Of a DNA stretch of 64,000 nt, positions 32,552 to 40,800 are shown piece after piece. The stretch is from Norana najaformis. Taxonomy: Eukaryota; Annelida; Clitellata; Crassiclitellata; Hormogastridae. The stretch's first letter is position 1, and each line of letters begins with the position of its first letter. A program made the position numbers and the translations under genes. The stretch covers positions 33,136,505 through 33,200,504 of the forward strand of contig OZ029917.1 in assembly GCA_964023275.1 (NCBI GenBank), read 5' to 3'. The notes beneath the pieces are model-generated. The model saw nothing but the letters and a program-made list of their open reading frames with translations, was not told the origin of the DNA and made no database searches.

Positions 32552-35377
32552 ATGGATGCCGCCGACGACAACAACGCGATAGTCTACACGGTGCTGGACG
32601 TTGCCGACTCGCCACGACTGCCGTACAGTTCGACGCCCGGTATGAGAACGACGTTGGAAGGGCCCCGGCTTGATTCTGGCCGTTTCTTGGAGAGCATTGA
32701 TTTTGATGGTCCTTCAATGGTCGAGATGCCTGTTAACCGGAAAAGTACAACGCGAGGAAAGGAAGAACCGTCTCCAATTCCGCAGCAAGCGAGGGAAACA
32801 GGCGATCTCATCAGTTACAGGAAAGCACCGATGAAACCTGGGAAGTTTGATGGGACTGGGTCCTTAGAGTCGTTCCTGGTGCAATTCGAAGTCTGCGCCC
32901 GACACAACCGATGGAATGCCGCTGATAAAGTCGACTTCCTGCGCTGTTCCTTGGAGAAGGCTGCCACTCAGCTGCTGTGGGACTTCGGGGCTCGCCGAGA
33001 TGTCACGTACGAGGAGCTGACGGAGCGTCTACGACAGAGATATGGAGCGGAAGGACAGGCCGAGACGTTCCGGGCACAGCTATACTACCGTCGACAACGG
33101 ACCGACGAGAATCTGAGCGACCTCCTGCATGACATTCGAAGGTTGGTTGTACTCGCTTACCCAGTTCCTTCCAGCGAAACGACGGAAATCGTTGCTCGGG
33201 ATGCTTTCCTCGAGGCGATACGGGACCGGGAGCTGTCGTTGAAAGTGAGAGAACGGGAGCCGAAGTCGCTTGACGAGGCCTACAGAATGGCGCTGAGATT
33301 GGAAGCCTACCAACGGATGGCAGATTCAGATGACCGGAGACGGCCATCCAACCGCGTTCGGGGAACTCAAGAAACGGACTTTCACAGCCAGATCCAAAAT
33401 CAGCTCGACCAGTTCTTTACGGCGCAACGAGACGCACAGAAACGCTGGCAGCGAGAGATGGAGCAGACAATTGCACGGCAGCTGGATCGTCTCCAAAGCC
33501 ACTCGGGAATCGACGCCAGAGCCAGCCCGAATGACGACCGGGAACCTACCCCGAGAGTCACGGCGAGAGAAGTGGTCTGTTTCAACTGCGGAAGGATGGG
33601 CCACATCGCTCGTAGGTGCCGTCAGCCTCGAAGACCTCGCGATCAGGCAATGGGAGCGATCGCGACGGAGACAGCGACACAACTACCCGAGGAAGTCGCC
33701 GCGGTCAATCACACCACGCGAACGAGGTCATGGAGTTCCACAAGCTGCAATGCGATTTACATCAGAGCCACCATCAACCAGCGATCACAGATGTGCCTGG
33801 TCGACACCGGGTCGGAGGTAAGCCTAGTACCGTCCGTCACTGTAGAGGGCTTAGAATTGCGCCCTAGCACTCGCACATTGCTGGCTGCTAACGGGACCGA
33901 GATCCGAGTTTTGGGAGAGATCAGTATTCCACTTAAGGTCCGGCGGGGATTTGAGATTCCCACCATGTTTCTGGTATCTGACCAGATAGTAGAACCAATG
34001 CTTGGCATGGACTGGCTACGAGACCATCGCTGCCGCTTAGGTTTTGGCACAGGAGCCCTGTTTGTTGGCCGCCAGAGAATTCCGCTTGCAAAGGGAGATG
34101 GGTCTCAGTGGTGTCGACGGGTTATCGTCGCTGAGGAGGTGACCGTGTCCGCTATGGCTCAGTGCAATGTACCTGCTAAAACACAGTATAGGGACCTCTC
34201 CGTAACAGCTCCAGCCTGGATGACAGAGGCGAGAGAGATCCAACCAGGGGTACATGTGGCCCGGGTTGTCGTTGATGACAACGCCAATGCGTTGCAGATC
34301 CATGTGATGAACCCTAACGAATGCCCGGCAACACTTAGCAAAGATCAAGTGATAGGTGGCTTGCACCCGGTACAGGTAGACACCGGCAGAAAAGATAACG
34401 TGGGCGCAACTACCCCAGAGACCACGTCCTTTATCGAGGCGTTGGTGGAAGACCTCCCTGAAGATGTACCACCGGAAATTAAAGAGCAGTTAGGGGACCT
34501 GCTGTTAGAATATCGGGACGTTTTCTCCGTCGCAGAAGGAGACTTGGGGCGGACCACAGTTTGTAAGCACCGGATTGACACAGGAGCTTCGGCCCCGGTG
34601 AGACAGTCGCTGAGGCGGCAACCACTTTCCTATAAGGCAGAGATTGACCAGCAGTTAGATAGGATGTTGGCTGATGGAGTTATAGAACCTGCCGTGAGCG
34701 AGTGGGCTTCGAATGTAGTATTGGCCCAGAAAAAGGAGGGCACGTTGAGGTTTTGCATCGACTATCGGCAGCTGAATGAGAGAACGAAGAAGGATTCGTA
34801 CCCGCTGCCGAGGATCGATGAATGTCTTGACGCCTTGTCCCGTGCCGGCTGGTTTAGCACGCTAGATTTGCGGGGCGGTTATTCTCAGGTCGCCATGGAT
34901 CCGGATGATGGGCACAAGACCGCCTTTTCACCTTATGCCGAAGACGTGGTTCAACGGATGGAAACGGCCTACCGAGTAGTGCGAGAACATCTACGGACGG
35001 CCGCGGAACGACGAAAAAAGGCGTACGATATGCGAGTGCATCCGGCGAAATTTGTTATTGGAGACTGGGTTTGGTACTTCACACCCAGGAGGTATCAAGG
35101 ACGCAGTCCAAAATGGCAGCGGATGTATACCGGACCGTATCAGGTCGTACAGCAGTTGGGGCCAGTTACTTATCTTATACAGAAATCGTCAAAGGCCAAG
35201 TCATTTGCAGTACACGTCGACAAGTTGAAACTTTGTTATTTGACGGATAAGAGTGCCTGCGATGGAGTGGTTCCCTTGCAAGAGATTAGCCAGCCGGAGG
35301 GAACCAGCGCAACTATCACAGAGACTCCACCGGACCGCCCACGGCGAATTATTCGGAGGCCGACTCGGTTTCAGTGA
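32552..35377 (+). CDS. gag-pol: Gag-Pol polyprotein of LTR element 2, RT/RNaseH/integrase core deleted in frame
   Basis: 941 codons. Residues ~88-260 form a retrotransposon Gag domain (KPGKFDGTGSLESFLVQFE through EPKSLDEAYRMALRLEAYQR). A CCHC knuckle lies at ~343-356 (CFNCGRMGHIARRC). The protease shows LVDTGSEVSLVP (~417) and later LGMDWL. RT begins with KHRIDTG, SEWASNVVLAQKKEG and FCIDYRQLN and reaches LDLRGGYSQV (~770), with the first catalytic Asp. After HKTAFS it switches directly to PYAEDVVQRMETAYRVVREH, the end of an integrase. YTGPYQVVQQLGPVTYLI (the GPY/F domain) and a basic tail follow. The YxDD motif, RNase H and integrase zinc and DDE parts are all missing, yet the frame is kept. 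The protein can supply Gag and protease but not reverse transcription or integration. Confidence 0.9.
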   Translation: MDAADDNNAIVYTVLDVADSPRLPYSSTPGMRTTLEGPRLDSGRFLESIDFDGPSMVEMPVNRKSTTRGKEEPSPIPQQARETGDLISYRKAPMKPGKFDGTGSLESFLVQFEVCARHNRWNAADKVDFLRCSLEKAATQLLWDFGARRDVTYEELTERLRQRYGAEGQAETFRAQLYYRRQRTDENLSDLLHDIRRLVVLAYPVPSSETTEIVARDAFLEAIRDRELSLKVREREPKSLDEAYRMALRLEAYQRMADSDDRRRPSNRVRGTQETDFHSQIQNQLDQFFTAQRDAQKRWQREMEQTIARQLDRLQSHSGIDARASPNDDREPTPRVTAREVVCFNCGRMGHIARRCRQPRRPRDQAMGAIATETATQLPEEVAAVNHTTRTRSWSSTSCNAIYIRATINQRSQMCLVDTGSEVSLVPSVTVEGLELRPSTRTLLAANGTEIRVLGEISIPLKVRRGFEIPTMFLVSDQIVEPMLGMDWLRDHRCRLGFGTGALFVGRQRIPLAKGDGSQWCRRVIVAEEVTVSAMAQCNVPAKTQYRDLSVTAPAWMTEAREIQPGVHVARVVVDDNANALQIHVMNPNECPATLSKDQVIGGLHPVQVDTGRKDNVGATTPETTSFIEALVEDLPEDVPPEIKEQLGDLLLEYRDVFSVAEGDLGRTTVCKHRIDTGASAPVRQSLRRQPLSYKAEIDQQLDRMLADGVIEPAVSEWASNVVLAQKKEGTLRFCIDYRQLNERTKKDSYPLPRIDECLDALSRAGWFSTLDLRGGYSQVAMDPDDGHKTAFSPYAEDVVQRMETAYRVVREHLRTAAERRKKAYDMRVHPAKFVIGDWVWYFTPRRYQGRSPKWQRMYTGPYQVVQQLGPVTYLIQKSSKAKSFAVHVDKLKLCYLTDKSACDGVVPLQEISQPEGTSATITETPPDRPRRIIRRPTRFQ

Positions 35378-35461
35378 GGACGTTCTTTTCCTCCCCCCGC
35401 CGTCGCAGCCTATATATTTGACGACAGGCGGGAGACTTGATTCATTCTGCGAACAGCTATC

Positions 35462-36007
35462 ATGGCAGATCGACTCCTGCGGAAATGCGACGAGTGTGGA
35501 GTTGTGTACAAAGGGGTGTTTGCGGCCCAATCGTTGAACCGACATCGACGTAAGCGTCATGGACTACGTGTTCGGAGAGTGAAGGAGTCGCCTCCTCACA
35601 CGCTGTCAGCTCCTGACCCAGTGGAAAGTACTGCTTCGGCTACGATTGCCGCAGAGGAAGACGACCTTCCCTGCGCTCAGTCAACTCCTGAAAGAGGCGT
35701 TCGCTCGCCCGCGTCTTTGATGATGGAGGAAGACGTCGACGCGGCGGCAGATGGCGACCCGCTTCTACCGCTGAATCCGAGCCCGTTAGGATTAGACTTC
35801 GACGATGACTTACTTCGCCTTTTTGAAGATTTGCCGCCGGCAGAGGCTGAGGACGACCTAAGAGAGATCGTGAGAATGGGTCGACGGATGGCTTCCGTCG
35901 TCACCTGGGATCGGTTCCGCGAACGTCTGGCGTCGCGTTTCCCACGATACCCGACCTGGGTGTTTCGTGCTGTCTTTGATGGTCTTCAGCCGACAATTCC
36001 GGACTAA
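35462..36007 (+). CDS. Accessory ORF of LTR element 2: zinc-finger-like N-terminus plus acidic domain
   Basis: 181 codons, 84 nt after the Gag-Pol stop, in the position where env or accessory genes sit. Residues ~8-33 read CDECGVVYKG...SLNRHRRKRH, a C-x2-C-x15-H-x4-H arrangement. This resembles a C2H2 zinc finger with a linker three residues longer than the usual x12. A basic stretch follows (RKRHGLRVRRVK), then a long acidic Ser/Pro/Asp/Glu region including LDFDDDLLRLFEDLPPAEAE, and a C-terminal part with WDRFRERLASRFPRYPTWVF. There is no signal peptide or membrane helix, so it is not an envelope protein. A DNA-binding regulator with an acidic activation-type segment is the inference. No family is recognised. 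Confidence 0.7.
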   Translation: MADRLLRKCDECGVVYKGVFAAQSLNRHRRKRHGLRVRRVKESPPHTLSAPDPVESTASATIAAEEDDLPCAQSTPERGVRSPASLMMEEDVDAAADGDPLLPLNPSPLGLDFDDDLLRLFEDLPPAEAEDDLREIVRMGRRMASVVTWDRFRERLASRFPRYPTWVFRAVFDGLQPTIPD

Positions 36008-36119
36008 CGTGCTCTCGTCGGTCCCATGCCTGCAGCCATTGCGGAAGGACTTGAGGAGGACGACAACGATGACGTTGTGGTGCTGGACTAGCGAGGCCTT
36101 TTCGAAGTTAAGTTCTTAA

Positions 36120-36330
36120 ACATGTTCTGAAATTGCGATTGTAATTTGATGGATGGAAGGCGAGATCGCCATTGTAAACAGTTTCGTTGAATCGATTTTG
36201 CTGGTTGCTATTGCCTTTATTACGAATTAGAAGTTGTAACCCATTTGATGGAAGGCGAGATCGCCTTTGTAAACAGTTATGTTGTATCGATTTTGCTGAA
36301 AGGCGGGGTTGCCTTTGTGAACAGTTGTTT
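36120..36330 (+). repeat. Three direct repeats with a conserved short stem in the 3' non-coding part of element 2
   Basis: Three units each start with a GATGGAAGGCGAGATCGCC or AAAGGCGGGGTTGCC stem and continue TTTGTAAACAGTT...ATCGATTTTGCTG. The self-complementary GGCGAGATCGCC is at 36159-36170 and 36254-36265, and GGCGGGGTTGCC (G-U compatible) at 36302-36313. Confidence 0.65.
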
Positions 36331-36454
36331 TATTTTTGTGTTGATTTTGCTGGTGATTTGTAAATCATTTTGCTTGTGATTGACTTTATTACGGAGTAAG
36401 AACTTTATTGCTGTTCCGAAAAGGGGGCTTTCGGATTGTCTGGTGAGGCGCGGA

Positions 36455-37650
36455 TGTGGAGAATCTGCGTTTGCCTTTATTCTTCTGCCTCTATGTTAAT
36501 TAGCCTCTGCCTTTATGCTAATTAGCCTCTGCCTCTAAGCCTTTGCCTCTAAGCCTTTGCCTTTATGTTAATTAGCCTCTATGCTAATTAGCCTCTGGCC
36601 TCTGCCTCTATGTTAATTAGCCTCTGCCTTTATGCTAATTAGCCTCTGCCTCTAAGCCTCTGCCTCTATGTTAATTAGCCTCTGCCTTTATGCTAATTAG
36701 CCTCTGCCTCTATGTTAATTAGCCTCTATGCTAATTAGCCTCTGGCCTCTGCCTTTATGTTAATTAGCCTCTATGCTAATTAGCCTCTGCCTCTAAGCCT
36801 CTGCCTTTATGTTAATTAGCCTCTAAGCCTTTGCCTTTATGTTAATTAGCCTCTATGTTAATTAGCCTCTGCCTTTATGCTAATTAGCCTCTGCCTTTAT
36901 GTTAATTAGCCTCTATGCTAATTAGCCTCTGCCTCTAGCCTCTGCCTCTGCCTTTATGTTAATTAGCCTCTATGCTAATTAGCCTCTAAGCCTCTGTCTT
37001 TATGTTAATTAGCCTCTATGCTAATTAGCCTCTAAGCCTCTGCCTTTATGTTAATTAGCCTCTATGGTAATTAGCCTCTAAGCCTCTGCCTTTATGTTAA
37101 TTAGCCTCTATGCTAATTAGCCTCTAAGCCTCTGCCTTTATGTTAATTAGCCTCTATGCTAATTAGCCTCTAAGCCTCTGCCTTTATGTTAATTAGCCTC
37201 TATGCTAATTAGCCTCTAAGCCTCTGCCTCTAAGCCTCTAAGGATGCCTATATAAGCACAGTCAGTACAGTCAGCGCACAAGCACGGAGGACTGGCAGTC
37301 AGCAAGGAGAGTCGTCAGCAGCAGACCGTCAGCAGTAGTCGAGTTCGACTCCGCGGTCGTGTTTTAGCCAGTTAGTCGGCCAAGTTGAGTTTTTAACTTA
37401 GTTTAGTGGAATAGAAGTTAAGTCGTTGGCGTAATTGTACTTCAGTTGTCTTAATTGTCGTTTTGAGTTGCGAACAATATACGTTTGAAACTTGAAGACT
37501 CTGTGTTCAGCCTCCTGACAGACCACGGGAGCCTTACCCCGTGGACCGACCCCTGAACGGCGCTGGTTAGGTCATCCTGGTGTAGTTCGGACCAGCTGCC
37601 GTGAAGAAACACTCTAGGGGTCCTTAGTAGCTGCACCCCCAAAAACGTCA
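36455..37650 (+). repeat. 3' LTR of element 2 with minisatellite
   Basis: Same structure as the 5' LTR, with the array at about 36484-37242 and a TATA box at 37249-37255. It is about 50 bp longer, consistent with one extra 46-bp repeat unit plus small changes. Confidence 0.9.
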
Positions 37651-37858
37651 CAATATCTACAATGCTGGCCACTCAGTACATCTACTTACAATCTAAAGTC
37701 TCTAGACTACGCATGCAACATACATCTATACCACTATCTATACACATATCTGTACCCACTCAGTGAGTCACTCACTTCTCTAAGACGGGATGTGTGCCTA
37801 CAGGGTAATCGCTACACTGTTCAGCACAAAAATTGAAAACAAGGTTCGTTAAAGCCAA

Positions 37859-40800
37859 TTAAAAGATCTCGTCGTCCTTCTCGTTCAGACCGTTGAACGC
37901 CATGTACCCTTTACGTCGCCTACGTGTTCGTAGCACTATGAAGACCAGGATCGTTACGAGCAGGAGCGACACAAGTATGATGGCAATACCGAGAAGTAGC
38001 ATAGTATCTGCAAGTACAAATACAACAAAACTGTGCTTTTGCGGTGAATTATTATACTAACACAATATATGACGTATCTGATTGATACTAAAAGTAACAA
38101 GTTCAATACTACAGTAATGCTCTGCAGTGACATGACGTGGTCTGACCATCCATCCAATAGTCAATATGCTGGGACCTCCAGCACTTCTTTAATTATATAC
38201 AAGCAGCAAGGGTGACGGCTTTGCACTATGGATGGGGTGTTGGTAACCATAATAAAGATAGGCAAATATTATGTTTGTTTAGTATTTGAATGAATTACCA
38301 TCTGTGGAATACCAGGCCATCTTGGCTAACTCGGACCTTCATCCTTTAAGAGGTTTCAGGGTTGGTCTACGTCTATGATTTCAGGGTAAGTCGATGGACG
38401 CATGGCGTGTTAGCAAATGTCTTAATTATTTACTTACTTGGTAAATGAGCATCATAGCAAGTTGGGGGTTTAGAATGGTGTCCCATTGTTTCAATTGCCG
38501 TGGTCGACTTTGTGATTCAGCCAAAACATTTCTCAAATCCTAGAACCATGTTTCTTTGACGTTTTTTGAGGCATACAACTACGTGTGTAACCTCTACGCG
38601 TTTGTATTTTACATGTTTGGTTGAAGGACAGTGCCGCGGTGGGCGATTCTGGAGTTCAGGTTGCACTGCTAAAGTATGTAAAAGTCAGTGGGCTTATCTG
38701 TTTACCAGTAGTTGGCATTGACTTGGTTTGGCATTCCGAATGCCAATCAACTGGAATGTTGTCATTTGTTATACGGATAAAGTCCTCCAGCAAACAACTG
38801 TCACTGCACCCTAAAAGCACACAAAAACTGAAATCAGTCCCACTAAAGACTGGTTAATCTTTTTAACAGTGCCATATTACACCATCTTGTACTTTTTCTC
38901 TTTCAGCAGCGGTTGAACACCATTTTATTCGATCATGATCTTGAGTCATGAGATTGGGAGCACCTCTGAAAAATTATCTAGATAAGGTGTTTTATAATTG
39001 TGCCAACAATTATATTTTTATGATTACAGCAACATTTGATGATGTAATGTATGATGCTAAATACTAAAACAAGGTATCACATCATGTAACATGACACATG
39101 TACATAACAATAAAGCAAGTACTAACATTATACATGGAATACTGATATTGCCAAACTGTGACACATCAAATATCTACTGATGGATTTAACATATATAGCA
39201 CAGTAAGTACTAGAAATTGAATACTATAAGATATACTGGTATGTAATAACGAGCAATACGTAATAATGCAGCAAGAGAAAACTACCTTGTAAAACACTGT
39301 AAAGTACTGAACTACTAATACATATTAACATTTGAAGCACATTGAAGCCACTACTTGTCTATGCATGTGAATGTGTTTTATTAACCAAAAGTTAGCATGC
39401 AAGGTTGGCAAGTGCTTGTAACAGAATATTTTCGATTCTTTTTAAAGAAAATGAAAATAACTGTTTGAGGGACAATTTCATGTACATGTATGTTGGATGT
39501 TTACTGCTTCAGGCTGTCATTGATGTAAGACAATGGTCTTTTTTGCCCAAGTTAAATTAAAGTGGTAACTATTTGTCTCAACTGAGTCACTGCTTCCGGT
39601 TGACATCGATGTAAGACAATGATCTTTTTTGTCCAAGTTAAATAAAATTGATAACTGACAAATTCAGTTGTTTGCATTGTTTTTTCTCAAGAAGAGACAT
39701 GATACTTTTACCGCAAACTTGTAGTGGAGTGATATCCATGCAAACGCTTATGCAAAGGATTTACTTTGTGCCAAGTGAACTTTTAATTTTTTATTCTCTG
39801 TATTTGTTAGTATTTTGAACTGTTTATTTCCTGAATACGTATGTTCTTCACTATTTCTTGTGCAGTCCGACAGTTGTAAAACAAAGCTTATAATACATAT
39901 TACCACATACACAAGAGCTGAGATTTCATTTCAAAGTGACCATCAATTAACGCTTCATGTCGTAGAACAGTGGCATTACAGAAGCCTCAAGGATCAGATT
40001 AGATTAGTTAGCACCAACAAATCATTAAATGAATGCCAGGCAAATCTTCTAATGTTTTGTTCAACAAGTTTTTAATTTTTTTTATCAGGAATCGGGGTTG
40101 CTTAAGAGACTATTTTTCTTCTTTTACCTTACATTCTATGAAGTTATTTTTTAGAGTTGTGCAAATTTTCACCTGGGATTTGGAGAGTATAAGGATCATG
40201 AGTTGAGTCATTCTTGTACAGAAGACGTATCATAGATATTCCCTCTATTTGGTGGAGCTCCAAGAGAGCAGCTGAAGCATATGGAGGCGCAATTCCGTTG
40301 AACACTTTAGCCGCACTTAGAAATGCAACCATTGTGCTATCATGCTTTCAAAACAAAACACAAAATTTGAGATGCATGTCTACTGTGGCATTGGCTGAAA
40401 GCAGGCTGGCTTTTTGTCGCTGACTCGGCGATTCAAAACCAGGTTTGTCATATAAAATTGGAGAATCACTGAAAGATCTTGCCACCTGGAATGTAAGGTT
40501 GTACAGTTCTGAAATGTATGACCGCATTGCTTGATGAACCAAACAAACCCAGAAAACCTAAGAAATTCGGACATTGTGCTATCATGCTTACAAAACAAAC
40601 TAAATATTTGAGATGCATGTCTACTGTGCCAATGACAGAAAACAGGGTGGCCTTTTGCGGCTGATTCGGTGATTCAAAACCGAGGTCTGTCATAAAAATG
40701 GCAAATCACTGAAAGACGTGCCACCTGGAATGTAAGGTCTTAGAGTCTTGAACTCTGACTGTTCTGGTTGTCTTTCAAGCCAAGGACCAAACAAACCAAG

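Larger units (their letters stand above)
31365..37650 (+). mobile_element. LTR retrotransposon 2 (gypsy-type) with minisatellite LTRs and an extra zinc-finger ORF
   Basis: LTRs at 31365-32511 and about 36455-37650 start TGTGGAGAATCTGCG and end near ACGGCA/ACGTCA. A Gag-Pol ORF (32552-35377), a second ORF (35462-36007) and a 3' non-coding part with stem repeats lie between. The LTRs are nearly identical outside repeat-number changes and a few bases at the end. The internal ORFs are markedly richer in GC than the surrounding host DNA. No clean target duplication was found. An 11-bp CAATGCTGGCC lies near both ends (31334-31344 and 37660-37670). Confidence 0.92.
25634..37816. mobile_element. Outer insertion with inverted ends and 6-bp TSD, host of two LTR elements
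   Basis: The left end reads TGTAGCGACTCCCC and the right end reads GGGTAATCGCTACA. The outer 8 bp are perfect inverted repeats, and 12 of the first 14 match. CTGTTC occurs immediately outside both ends (25628-25633 and 37817-37822), and copy C has the single uninterrupted CTGTTC (56686-56691) at the same place. Without the two LTR elements nested inside, the element is about 1.1 kb with no convincing ORF. It could be a non-autonomous TIR DNA transposon, or an LTR-type sequence, since the solo LTR at 50402 starts similarly with TGTAGCGGACTCC. It lies about 40 nt past the copy B stop codon. Confidence 0.8.

Noticed and set aside
33003..34050. Minus-strand ORFs within the element 2 Gag-Pol gene
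   Set aside because: Antisense shadows of a GC-rich coding region. The plus frame has Gag, zinc knuckle, protease and RT motifs.
35462..36007. Envelope gene in LTR element 2
   Set aside because: The ORF is in the env position but has no signal peptide, membrane helix or furin-like site. Its Cys/His motif and acidic domain point elsewhere.
37653..37670. CAATGCTGGCC near both ends of element 2 as its target duplication
   Set aside because: It does not abut the LTR ends (20 bp away on the left, about 9 bp on the right) and is longer than the 4-6 bp usual for gypsy elements.
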